Shown here: positions 44,528 to 56,100 of the stretch, piece after piece
How positions within the stretch are numbered: the stretch's first letter is position 1
How the letters are laid out: the number at the start of each line of letters is the position of its first letter
Source: Phanerodontia chrysosporium
Lineage: Eukaryota > Basidiomycota > Agaricomycetes > Polyporales > Phanerochaetaceae
NCBI GenBank assembly: GCA_001910725.1
Contig: MJGA01000003.1
Span: 1,488,001 to 1,552,000 of the forward strand
DNA: 64,000 nucleotides
Direction: 5' to 3'
Program-made: the position numbers and the translations under genes
The notes under the pieces: model-generated
What the model was told of the DNA's origin: nothing
Seen by the model: only the letters and a program-made list of their open reading frames with translations
Databases searched by the model: none

Positions 44528-46898
44528 TTACGTGCTCGGTCCAGACTGACCCGAATCTACGTTCCTTCGTTGACTTGTCGACGTTTTCCCTTGGTCAGTG
44601 CTGCCCTGCGCTTTGCCCAAACTCTCTGCCATCTCCACTCGCTCCCCTTCCTGCCTGATCTCCTCTATCTCTGCTCGCTGCTTCGGGCTCTTCCCTATTC
44701 GTTCGCCCGGAGACTCTTGCTCTTGCGGATGTTCCTGCCCTTCAACCACTCGCGCCAGGTGATCTGCGATTCCCAAGTAGAAGGTCGCGGGCTTGAACTT
44801 AATTTCACGGCCCATGATTTCCGCCCACTTGTATCGTGCCGTGTTGACCCAACCCACCAAGTCCAGATGGTTGACGCCTTCAAGGGTACCAAGATACGTC
44901 CCCTGCACCCCGTGTGAGAAACGACTCTCGCCTGTACCAAAGATTGACATACCCATCGGGCAGACTTTAAAGACACCAGCCCATCATTAGGACCTTCCTT
45001 CTCGAGAATTACAGAATGCGACCACCTAAAAATCATAGTCTCAAAAAAAAAGAGTCTTCCCAGCGTAAGACGACTAGACTTACTTCCATGTGTCGATTAA
45101 GCCGGGTTCGTAGACTGCGCCCCAGCTGTAGTATTTCACGCCAGGCACATCTGGAGTATCCTCGTTGAACTTGCGCATGTTGTCGACGGTGAGGAACTCA
45201 AATGCCTTGCCATCCCCACCCCCGTTTGGCAGCAAATCGAGGAGTGAGAGTACAGAGGGCATCCTCTCTTGGCCGACCGTTTTGAGGAAATGGTCTGCGA
45301 AGGAAGAGCCGCGGTGCGGAGTGGAAATGGTGGTGATCGAGAGGACCTTGAACTTGCGTTTCTTTAAGTGCGTTGTCATGTAGCGACAATCTAGCCCGCC
45401 CTGAACGACTGTCAAAAAGACATAGATGGGAATAAATCAGATGAGCTTACCATGCTGTGACCTGGAAAGCACAGAACCCTGTTGGTTCACATAAGTACTC
45501 TAACATACATATCACGCGATATACGTACCAATGAGATGCACGCTGCGTCCAGGATACACTGAACTGATCTTCTCTTCAAGGACCTTCGCCCTATCGACGG
45601 GAGTACTCGTAGCAGGGACTCGTGTGATGAGCACCTCGCAACCATTGGCTTCCAATGCATCCTTGATACCTCGCCAATGCGTGACTTGTAACGGTGCTAT
45701 CGACGGGCCCAACGTTACGGTGTCAAAACCTAGCAGCCCATGGCAGAAGACGATCGGATTTTTCGGGCTTGCATCTATACAGGGTGAGCGGCGCAGTGTA
45801 GAGAAAGTCAAGTCGTAACGTACAACGTTGTTGTATAACTTGCTGCTGCGAGCGAGCGTTATGTGCCTTGTCCTCCTCGCTCAAGAACGGGTCCATATTC
45901 TCCTTTCGCTGTGTGTCCTCGTCTCCTGAAAACCATTGGAACGGGTTTTTAAATGTCGGTAGAGACAGCCTTTGTGAAGGAGGCGTCGTGTGAATCCCCC
46001 TAGAGCCCCTTTCTTGTATGGACCGAAGCGTATCAATAGACGAGCGGGTGGAGGACGGTGATATTGATGGTGGGGAGCGGCTCAGGTGCGCTGGGGCGGG
46101 TGAATGGGGTATTGCTACAGGAGTAGGTGTCGGGCTGAAGAAAATGTCCATCTGAGGTTCGTGTTCTTGCTGTGAACCGGCTGCAAATGGGTCATCGTAT
46201 GGATCTGTGTGATGTGGCCGTACGTAGTAAGACGCAGGCGAGAGGCCCGCTGTAGGAAGCGCAGAGCGAGACAAGTCCGACAGGTGACTTGGTGGTCGCC
46301 ATGGCCGTAGTGGTGCGGGAAGCCGTGCTGCCTTGGGTCTTGAGGGCAATTCGACAGTCGGGGATCGTGCATGCACGAGGCGCGGATCATCGTCCAGCGC
46401 GTCCGCTATAGCAAGCACGTGCGAAGTGGACGACGAAGCGGAGTCGACAGGCGAGTCTGAATACACAGGAGATGCATCTGGACGCGAACTTACAGATGAC
46501 TGGGACCGCTTGTGCTTCACATCTGCCTGCGTCGTGCTGGAGGAGAACCACCGAAGCACCGGAAAGCTGCTCGTTTGCGCATCCTCTGGAGCCCGCTGCT
46601 TCTGTCGTTGTGATGTGCTCTCATGGGACGTGTTCAGGGTGAGGGACATCGCAGAGCGGTTGTGTGAAGCGCGGCCCGCGTTGGAGTGTGCATGTCGTGG
46701 AGAGGGTGGGCGGGTGCGCGCAGACCTCATGGTTTCGGAGCTGAGGCTGTCGGTTGAGTGTCTCGACGACGATGGCTCGGAGTGGAACAAGGAGCTGGCG
46801 TTCGCCTTCTGGAGTGGCAGACTGGAGAGAAGTAAATTGAGGCGGGAGGATAAGGAGGGGCGACTGGTGCTGCCTTCAGCTTGCTCCTCACCATCCAT
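44528..46898 (-). CDS. Triacylglycerol lipase-like alpha/beta hydrolase (Tgl2-like) with long disordered N-terminus
   Basis: The start at 46898 gives MDGEEQAEGSTSRPSLSSRL and about 350 residues of Ser/Pro/Arg-rich disorder before the hydrolase. The catalytic part begins PKNPIVFCHGLLGFDTVTLG, then THWRGIKDALEANGCEVLIT, RVPATSTPVDRAKVLEEKIS and a nucleophile elbow LIGHSMGGLDCRY assembled from three exons. Later segments include SITTISTPHRGSSFADHFL, EKEGPNDGLVSLKSARWGTY and LGTLEGVNHLDLVGW, where the His of GVNHLD is the probable catalytic His. This is the eukaryotic Tgl2/bacterial-lipase type (LipA family). An 11-nt microexon (45451-45461) encodes most of GHSM. It is divergent from a small C2H2 gene across about 120 bp or less. 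Cellular location is unclear; yeast Tgl2 is mitochondrial. Confidence 0.83.
45451..45461 (-). other. 11-nt microexon encoding the lipase nucleophile elbow
   Basis: On the coding strand GTCACAGCATG lies between TTTCCAG and GTAAGC. Joined to ...CTCATTG and GGCGGGCTAGATTG it gives LIGHSMGGLD. It supplies the catalytic Ser codon. Confidence 0.85.
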
Positions 46899-47020
46899 GA
46901 TGATGCTACGGTTCGGCGTGACGAGTCGTCACGGCCACTGCGTATATGAGCGTGACCATAACGACCGCGGGGTACGTGACTGTGACGTCACGCGGCACCG
47001 CTTGCGAGCCGACCGCGACG

Positions 47021-47369
47021 ATGGCAGTCCAGCCAAGTCTGCCTTCTGTGTTGCCTTCGGCTCCTGGACTCCAGGATGGTACGTTATTGACTACAGGACG
47101 TATTGCCCAGCTCATACAGGCCCGTTAGCTACCACGACACCTCAGCAAGTCAATACTGGCATAGCCAGGGTCACTAATCCTTCCGAGTGGGTCTTCCCTC
47201 GACGTTCTCGTCCATTTCAACTCAAAGAACTGCCGCCAGGACTCCCATATTCATATGCGCATTAGATGCCTGCAACAGGCTGTTTCCTTCGCGCGATCGT
47301 CTCATGTCTCATCGCCGAGCTGCGCACGGTACGGACGATGACGGAGACATAATTACATGGAACGAGTAG
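47021..47369 (+). CDS. Small single C2H2 zinc-finger protein
   Basis: The proposed start is ATG 47021 (MAVQPSLPSVLPSAPGLQD); an in-frame ATG at 46946 would leave only 47 bp to the divergent lipase start. Two introns are inferred: GTACGT...CATACAG (41 nt) and GTGGGT...GCCAG (about 50 nt). The spliced reading is GPLATTTPQQVNTGIARVTN, PSETPIFICALDACNRLF, PSRDRLMSHRRAAHG. The finger is C-x4-C-x12-H-x4-H. Total length is about 85-110 residues, ending DDDGDIITWNE. A lone C2H2 finger can bind DNA weakly or act in protein contact. No family was recognised, and expression is unproven. Confidence 0.55.
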
Positions 47370-48063
47370 AGGTAAGCCGCTTTCAGTCCCTGGAACAGCT
47401 TGAACAGTTGATCACGCACCTTCCTAGCGATGATGTTAACTCTTGATATATTATCCCGTCGATTCGAGCATTCGTGCTACTTCCAAACCCACAGTCGAGC
47501 GAGTAAGTCCAGGTACCGAGCGAAGCAGCAGGGATGCCTGACTATGATAAATGCAGAGATGCCCAAACACATTTCACTCAATGGAGTCTTCTTGATGGAA
47601 GTGGTCGATTTCCGTGGACACCACTGCACAGCACTCTCGATATTCAGATGCCGGCATATATAACTATTCCGGAAGCTGCAACGGTCGGTGCGACTGGAGG
47701 ACATGTGGATCTTTTGTACCTAGGATGTAGAATATGCTCGTCTTGCATTGCCTGTATACATAGCCCATCTTTAGTTATGTGAGATCGGGCCCTTGCAGCG
47801 GTAGTGAGAGGGGGAGACGGCCATCAGCGTGTTGGGAAGGCAAGGCGCACTTTCGATTGGAAGCGCCTTCGCTTGTCGTTGACGGTCGCTGTCCCGGCTT
47901 CTCTCTCACTTCGTCCAGGCGGGACCTGCCTTCTCCTCAACACGCCGCCTCCAGGCCCGCCGCCTTCCCCACACGATCACCGTATCCTCCTCATATAATC
48001 CTAATAGCGTAAATATAGCCTCCTGCAGCCGTGCAGTCGATCCTAGGCCGCAAGTCCAGGAGA
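47370..48063. other. Intergenic region before the kelch gene
   Basis: Short ORFs at 47430-48012 on both strands have no recognised motif. The right 200 bp is C/T-rich and likely the leader of the kelch-repeat gene. No tRNA or repeat was seen. Confidence 0.4.
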
Positions 48064-51000
48064 ATGTCCTTCTTCAGCAGGAAGAAGCATGCTGCACAAC
48101 CCAGCAACCCGCCAGTGCTCACGCAGCCTCCGGCACCCCAGCCAGCACCTGTGCAGCAGCAGCGGCCGATACCCAACCAGAGCAGTTATGACAGGTCCGT
48201 CGTCCTCGTGTCTCCGTCGTGCGCCAAACCCCGCACTCACATTGTGCGCTTTACCACGTAACAAAGCGGTCTGAACGGCAGAGGCAGCCCAGCACTTGGC
48301 CCAAACGCACCCATTCAGCAACGACAGCAACAGCAGCAGCGCGGCGGCAGTCCGAACCAACCTGGAAGTTCGAACGGCTCGGCACAACCAAGTCCGTCAC
48401 AGCTTCAGGGCCCATCTCAACCGCTTCAGCAACAACAGCAGGTGGTTCAGCAGCCAGCACAAGGCCAGCCAGTCCAACCACAGCAAGCACCACCTCAGCA
48501 GCGAGCTGCATACCCGTGGTCACAACGACGACTAATCCTGCCGCCTCCCGTCATCCTTCCGAAACCAGGCGCTGCTTCGCCAACGACACCCTCACCCTCC
48601 CCATTCCCAAGATATGGTCACTCGCTGCCGCGACCGCTACCGCTACCGGAGAGCTCTTCCTTTTCGGTGGTCTCGTCAGAGAGACGGTCCGCAACGATCT
48701 CTATTTGTTCTCGACTCGGGACCTGTCAGCAACGCTCTTGCAGACGGCAGGGGAGATTCCATCGCCACGCGTAGGCCATGCAAGCGCTCTCGTCGGCAGT
48801 GTCTTGATCGTTTGGGGCGGTGATACCAAGACAAGCAACAAAGCGAAGCCGACGGATAAACAGGATGACGGGCTTTATCTTTTGAACCTCGGTAAGTACA
48901 TTAGTCTCGCTTGCGTGGGCCTATTCCTCAACGGACGCAGTCTCGCGCGAATGGACTCGTGTCAACGTGTACGGTCCGGCACCTGTGGGTCGGTACGGAC
49001 ATGCTGTGACGATGATCGGCTCCAAATTCTACATGTTCGGAGGACAAGTAGACGGGGAGTTCCTGAACGATTTATGGGCCTTTGACCTCAACTCATGTAA
49101 GTATTCGCTGATTTCGAACACCTTCCAGTAGCTCATCGGGCTTGCAGTGCGGACGAAGGCGATGTGGGAGCTGATAGAGCCCGCGGAGGGCTCCCCGAGA
49201 CCGGCGCAGCGTACGGGCCACATCTGCGTGTCGTACGGCGAAAAGATCATATTGTGGGTATCAGAGACCTGTCAACCCGATTTCCAAAGACAGCGCGCTT
49301 ACGCCTTGCCGTAATGTCAGGTTCGGGGGCACAGACTGCCAGTACCACTACAATGACACGTGGATATTTGACACCAACACGCGCATGTGGTCCGAGCTGA
49401 CCTGCATCGGCTTTATTCCCTCGCCGAGAGAGGGCCACGCCGCCGCGGTTGTCGATGATGTCGTCTACATATTTGGTGGCAGAGGCGTCGACGGAAAGGA
49501 CCTTGGCGACCTCGGAGCGTTCAAGCTCTCAAGTAAGTGACATAGTGATTATCCTCGGGTTGGGACCAGACTAAATAGTTGGGCAGATCAGCGCTGGTAT
49601 ATGTTCCAAAAGATGGGCCCCGCTCCCAGCGCGCGTTCAGGACACGCTATGGCCTCAATGGGCACTCGAGTATTTGTCCTCGGCGGCTTGGGTGGGGAGT
49701 CTCTGAATCCCGCGAAGCCGGAAGACCCTACACTCGTCCACGTCCTAGATACCAGTGCGTACCAAGTAATAATTCACGTAGTTCCGGGACACTCATCTTG
49801 CGTTTCAGAGCATATTAAATACCCTACTAGCGGGACACCGCCTGCTAACGTTACAGGAGCTCCGAGTCGCAAGGCATCTGTCCAGGCCAAGGCCAGCCGC
49901 TAATGGTGCACGAGCAATGTCGCCTACGAGCGAGCCGCCGTCCGATGTAGAGGACCTCCGCCGAGCCATGTCACCTTCCAGCTACGGTCGCAGCAGAACG
50001 GAAGTGCCCTGGCGAACATCAATAACAGCCTCCGAGGAAAGCAGGTCTTGCATCCTGCACGAGAAGAGGATGAAGAGCTCGACGGAGACAGCAGCCCCGA
50101 GTACGCCACGGCAGCGGAGCGAGTGGCGTCGCCGGACCAGGCCCGGGCCAAGAGCCCGAATACGTTTAGCTCGAACCGCGCCATGTCGCCTATAGCTCAG
50201 GCTGCAGAACCCTATGACCAGCCCATAAGCATGGCAGGCGCGGCCATGGGTATCAGCGAAACTGTTCGGGCTCAATCGCCAGCTGTCAATGAGCGGGGGA
50301 AGACGTCACTTGAGGGCAGTTACCTGAGCCAGAAGACAGATTCACCCTCTATCAACGGCTTCACGAAGGGTTCCACCGCCATCACGACGCCCGACCTTTC
50401 CCGGGAGGGTCAGATCGACTTTGAGGCGATGAAGAAACGAGAGGCTTGGATGAAGGCGGCCTTGACTAAAGCCTCGCGTTCTGGCTTCGTTTATCCCGAA
50501 GGCGATGATTTGGAGTCTGATGCCGACGACGACGATATTGATACACGCAAGGTCGCGGAAATGGTCATGAGCTTGAAGCACTTCAAGGCAAGGATCCAGG
50601 TACGTTTCCCTTACTTCGCCTCTTTGACTACTCTAATGCCTGGCTTTCCAGGCTTCTGTCGTCGAGCAAGCGAAGCAGTCTTCGCAGCGTATCGAAGAGG
50701 CCGAGCGACTGAGGCAAAACGCCATCCAAGAGGCGGCGTATTATCGCGCAAGCTTGCGGCGCTTGAGTCGTCTTCCGAACGTGACATGTCCCGTCTCGAG
50801 CGGGACCGCATTGCGGAGTTAGAGCGTCAGCTCACGAATGCAGCCTCCGCACAGGCGGATCGGGATCGCCGCATTAAGGAACTCGAAGATTCGCTTGCTA
50901 TGCAGACTGCCCTGCTCGAGCAAGCCGAGGCACGGTCGGAGGACAGCTCGAAGCGCGCAGACATGCTCGCTGACTCGCATACCAAAGCCCTTCAGGAACA

Positions 51001-52909
51001 ACAGGCTCTTCGTGAACGCTGTAGCATAATGGAGTCGACCAGCCGGGAACAGGCCGACCAGCTGCTCGCGCACAAGTCTCAGCTTGAGCAACGTGAGGCC
51101 GACTATATCCACGCACAAACTCAGCTGGAAGAGCTCATGCGCACCCGCGAGCAGCATGTTCGTGCTCTAGAACAAGCGCAGCACGCTGTCAGCGCTTCGG
51201 CCGCGCGCGCGAACGAGCTGGAGAAACAGTATGAACGCTCTCGCGACCAGATCGCACAAATGGAGGCCGACCTCATTGAGCTTCGCGGCGAGCTCGAAGC
51301 CCGCACAACCGAAGTCGAGACCGTCCGGATGCGTCTCGCCGATGCTGAGAACTCATGGGCGAAGTCACGCGAGGAAGCAGATGCCTTCCGCGCCTTGACT
51401 ACTGGCAGCCTCGGGAAGCTTCTGGACTCTCACCGTGACCTGCAGACCGACGAGGACCGCCTCACTCGTGGTCATGTGGAGAAGCTGACAGCGCTCGAAA
51501 GCGAGGTCTCGTCGTTGCGAGGCATGCTCAAGGACACGACACGCCGGATGGATGATGCTCAGTCCGAGCTCAGCTCGGAGCGCCGCAAGCTGCAGGATCT
51601 CGAGATCGACAACCTCGCGCTTCGCTCTCAAATCGTCGGCCTCCGGACACAGCTCTCCAGCGCGCTCGCAGATGGCGGTCGTCTTCGCAAGGACTTGGCG
51701 GTCAAGGATGCAGAACTCCGGGAGAAGGCCAAGGAGCTGTCGAACACTACGGTCAAGCTCGACATGCTCCGCAACTTCCTCGCCGACAATGGGATGGTCG
51801 AAGGAGAGGACATCATGCGCTCTAGTGCCACTCCCTCGTCGCCGCGCATCAACCAGCTTGAGGAGCAGCTTGCCAACCGTAGCCGCATGCACGAGAGAGC
51901 AGAGCGTGAACTCCAGCTTGCCCTGCAAGAGAAGCGCGATGCAGAGGCACAGGTTGAGAGCCTGTCTGCCGAGCTTGACCGCATGCACTCGCCCTCGCGG
52001 CGAAACACCGTTGAGGGTGACAGTGACAGCCGCGTCCAGGAGCTTGAGCGCAAGCTCGAGGAAGTCGAGCAGAGTTACAAAGCTCGTTTGCAGCAGCTGG
52101 AGGACGACTATCAGCTTGCAGTTCATTACGTGAAGTGAGTGGCCTGGGGTATCGGACCGTCTTTGTTTGCTCATACTCACAGGAGTGGGGATCGTAGGGG
52201 TACAGAGAAGATGATGCGCAAGATGAAGGACGAGCTGACGAAGCAGAAGGCGCTCAATCAGAGCATGCAGGGCGAGCTAGACCGGTCGTCCAGCATTGAT
52301 GGAGGCTCTCGCATTCGCGGAATGAATGGCCGCGGCACGCCGTCCTCAGATGACAGCCACGGCAACGAAATTCTTCGCAACCAGCTCACCGACGCCCAAC
52401 GCCAGGTGCAGCGCCTCAACGGCGATAACCGTGACCTTCGTCTCCGTATTGAGTCGCTGGAGAGCGACCTGGAGCACATGCGCGACAGCGTCATTGCCTC
52501 CCAGCGAGAAGCCGATGAACGACAGCTCCGGATTGAGGAGCTCGAACAGGACATCGAGCGCTTGCAGAACTCCTTGGTCATTGCGCGCGGCGGCCACGAC
52601 GAGACGTTGCTGGAGCAGCTCAGCAATGAGAACACGACGCTCAAGCGCGAAAACGAGCAACTGTCTCACAAAATCGGCTTGCTTCTCGAGGTGGACCAGC
52701 CGAGCTTTGGCTCCGGACGGCCAATATCAGGCATCTCGGAGCGTCGAGTCAGTACATCCAGCTCGGAGAACGCGATGGCGTTCGAGCACCTGTCGAGCGA
52801 GCTGGACGACTGGCGACAGCAGCTTGCGAGCTCGATGAGCAATCGCAGGCCGCTGAACGAATACGACTCGCACACGTTGGGCCACGAACGAGCCAGGTCC
52901 CGCTCATAA
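48064..52909 (+). CDS. Kelch-repeat/coiled-coil cell-end polarity protein (Tea1/Kel1-like)
   Basis: The start at 48064 ([20 protein letters not shown]) is followed by a Gln/Pro-rich region. At least five kelch blades come next: RYGHSLP with [99 protein letters not shown]; and [20 protein letters not shown]. After a linker with phospho-site-rich sequence and [20 protein letters not shown], the remaining 700-plus residues form long coiled coils ([40 protein letters not shown]). In S. pombe, Tea1 is carried on microtubule plus ends to cell tips to mark growth sites; Kel1/Kel2 are the yeast relatives. Introns are short; the last lies at about 52137-52197. It functionally pairs with SEC8 in polar growth, though nothing suggests co-regulation. 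Confidence 0.88.
48430..48505 (+). repeat. CAG/CAA-rich tract encoding Gln/Pro low complexity
   Basis: The kelch protein N-terminus is encoded here by repeated CAG/CAA codons mixed with CCA/GTC ([19 protein letters not shown]). It lies in a disordered region ahead of the propeller. Confidence 0.7.
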
Positions 52910-53122
52910 CCTTTCCCCTACTCGTGATATTCTGTTATTTATAGGCATATACCCTGGTTCGGTCTGTCCCGTCCTCTCCTTTTGCATATCTTACGTTAGT
53001 TACCATTCTCACTCTGCTCTCCGCTGTATGTGGTCTCTTGCACTTAGTAGTCCGGCATCTCATCCTTTCGATATCATCGTTGTGAATAGCATATGGATTA
53101 AATATCGCCACATTCTCCTTGA

Positions 53123-56100
53123 TCATGCACTTTCACCTGCCGCTCGCTGTGTCCACTCGATAGCTTTCGCCTTCACAGCGTTTGCGCCCTCTTCGTCCCC
53201 TATTCTCCGTTCCAGTTCAAGCCACTTCTTGAAGAACGACTTTGCCTTGTGACTTGTCATCTTCAACGCAAGGACTCGATCGAAGAGGTTCCTACAGGAC
53301 ATTAGCATGCATGGCACAAAACATAGACACAGTCTCGATGCGTACCGAAGGCTCATAATGTCTCCTTGGCCGGCTTCCATATCGATGTATATTGACCAGA
53401 GGTCCCATCGCTTAGGATGTGATTCCACGATACCCTCGAAGATGGTCTTGCCACGCTCAGAGTCTCTCAGCTTGTACTCGAGCTGCGCGAACTTGGAAAT
53501 AGTTTTCAGGTCTAATTCAAGATTAGCTGGTCTTCGTTACCCCCAACCCGTAATCCACTCACGCTTGCGCTTCTCCAAAGACTGGAGGCTACGAGGGAGC
53601 AGGGCGCGAGCTTCTTCGAGCTTACCCCGGCGCAGATAATGCTCGGCAAAGAGCGTCCAAACCTTCGAACTCTGTCCGAACTTCTTTGCCGTTCGCTTGT
53701 ACTGCTCTTCCGCTTTCTACACGAACTTTGGTATCAGTAGTATGGGACTGAATGCATGTAACCCCTTACCTCGATCTTCTCGCTCTGCTCAAAAATGGCA
53801 GCCATACGGAGATGGACAGTCTTTGAGTCGTTATGCCGCGCGGCATCCTTGAAGGTAGCCTCTAGGGACTCTTCCGTACCATACACGTTCTCCAAGTTGA
53901 GGAGGGCGATCCACACATTCAGCTTCTCCTGCTCTTCCCGGAAGTTGATCGTCTTCAGGGCACGTTGCGCGATCTCGCGGGCCTTGTCGACCTCAGAGAG
54001 CTGAAGCTGGAAGGACATGTACTGGATCCAAAGGTAAGAAGAATTTGGGGAGCCAAGGAGAACACGCTCGAAGTCTGCGTTCGACTCGGGGGTTTTTGTC
54101 TGCAGGTCAGCCGTCAGATCCTGCTCGATCTCCTTATGCTTGCGCTTCTTCTTCTTGCTGGGCTGGTCTTCGTCCTCGCTCTCCTCGGAGGACTGCATCT
54201 CAACATCTCCATCCCTCTGCTTCGCGGACCACTGGAATCCGTCATCCAGCTTGAGCGCGCTGCGAGATGTAGATGGACCTGCTTTCGCTTGATCGTCCTT
54301 CTGCGCAAACAACGACCCGCTGACGTCAACGTCGACGTCCATTGTCTCGTCCTCCTCCGCGTCACCTTCGTCACTGCTGGAGTTGTCACCCTCCTCGTCT
54401 TCGCCGTCGCCGCCGCCCTCTTCGGCATGTTCTTCGTCGGACTTCTCGTCCACAATGCCCAATGACTCTTCTTCCGCTTCTTCCTCAGAGGCGTCTTCCT
54501 CCTGGAAATCTTCTTCCGCGAAGTAAGAGGGCTTAAGGCCGAAAGATACGCGACGCTTCTCGGTGTCGATTGAGAGAATGATAGTCTTGACCTTGTCGCC
54601 CTCGCGGAAGCTACGAAGAGCCATGGTAACATCTGCCTCTGGGTTGTCTGAAAGCTACATGAGGAGTTAGTCTTGCCTATGAGCCCCGAATAGCCAGACG
54701 ACGTACCTCAGACTTGTGACAGAGCCCACGGACTTTCGAGCCTTCGACCTCGAGGAACAGACCGTAGTCCTCAATTTTCTTCACCACAGCGTCAACTTTC
54801 TGACCTTCAGACAGATCGGAAAGCTTGATAGCTTGCTGGGTGTTTCGTGACGAGTCGGCGGAGCGGAAGGTCATTTCCACTTGCTTTTTCTCGACATCGA
54901 CACTGATATAAGTCGCACATTAGAGTGGCCATTTAACATGTGGAGTGGCGACTCACCTTAGAATCCGGCCTTTGACAAGCTGGTTCGCTTGGAAGCGGCT
55001 CTTCCAATCTTTGACGAACTACAGAAATTTCAGTATCTCTCATAGGAGATTCCGAGAAGGTATCTCACGTCATCGAACAACTCCTTTATCTGCACTCGTG
55101 CGTCGAGCCCGCGACCAAGAGTAACAAAGAGACCATGTTCTGCCACGCTCTTGATGAAACCGCGGACAGTCGCGCCAAGCTTCAGGTCAGAAAGATCATT
55201 GATGACAGGGTCAGCTACGGTCGAGTGCTCTGCAGGATTCATGACGGAACGACGCGTAGACAGGGTAAGCGTCCGTTTGTCTGCGTCGATAGCGATTACC
55301 GCCGCCTTGATGATTGTGTCGATGGGAGGGAACGGCATCCCCGACTCATAGTCGTCAGACACGTCCGTCGGGTGGAGGATGCCGGAGATGCGGGAGGTGA
55401 GCTTGACGAGAGCGCCAGCGCGGATGTGGCGGATGACACGACCACCCACGATCTGTCCGATCTGAACACTCTCGAGGGTGAGCGCGTTCTTCTGAAGGAT
55501 CGTCTCCTTCTCCTTCGGCTTGGTCGCAACAAGCACGAAGCCCTTCTCAGGATTACGAGAAGTAACGACAAGGTCTGTCAGCTTCTCGCCGACTTTGAGG
55601 CTGCTTCTCAGTTGTGCAACCGCGACACCGCGCCGGTTGGCGAGATTGTTGAGGGACAGCAAAGCGCGAACCTGCGTCGGCTTGAGAGTGATGACAGCTT
55701 TCTCCTTCTGGATCTCAGAGACGACACCCTCGACTGAGTGGCCAATTTCGACATCTTGTATAGCGGCGATGGCATCCCTGAAGTTCGCCGAGGCCTTACG
55801 GATGCTAGCAACGATACGTCCCGTTTCCGCGTCGGAAGAGAGGATTCGGACCTGAACGACCTTACCCACTGGGAAAGCTTCAGGAAGCGATGAAATGGTA
55901 GTCTCACTGCGTTGAAGGTAAGCATGACGGCTACTGTGAGCGGCTGTAGTCTCACCTAGCCTCGTGGATAGGCACGATAGCTTTCAAGTTGTTGTAGAAT
56001 TCAACCTGCAAGCTCTTCTCCGATGCCTTGAACACGACTGCATGTGCAATGACGCCCTCCTTCGCATCATCCAGGCTTGACACAATGGGCAGGGTCGAGT

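Noticed and set aside
46333..47265. Plus-strand 310-aa ORF opposite the lipase N-terminus
   Set aside because: Most of it is antisense to the Ser-rich lipase N-terminus; only its last part is used as an exon of the C2H2 gene.
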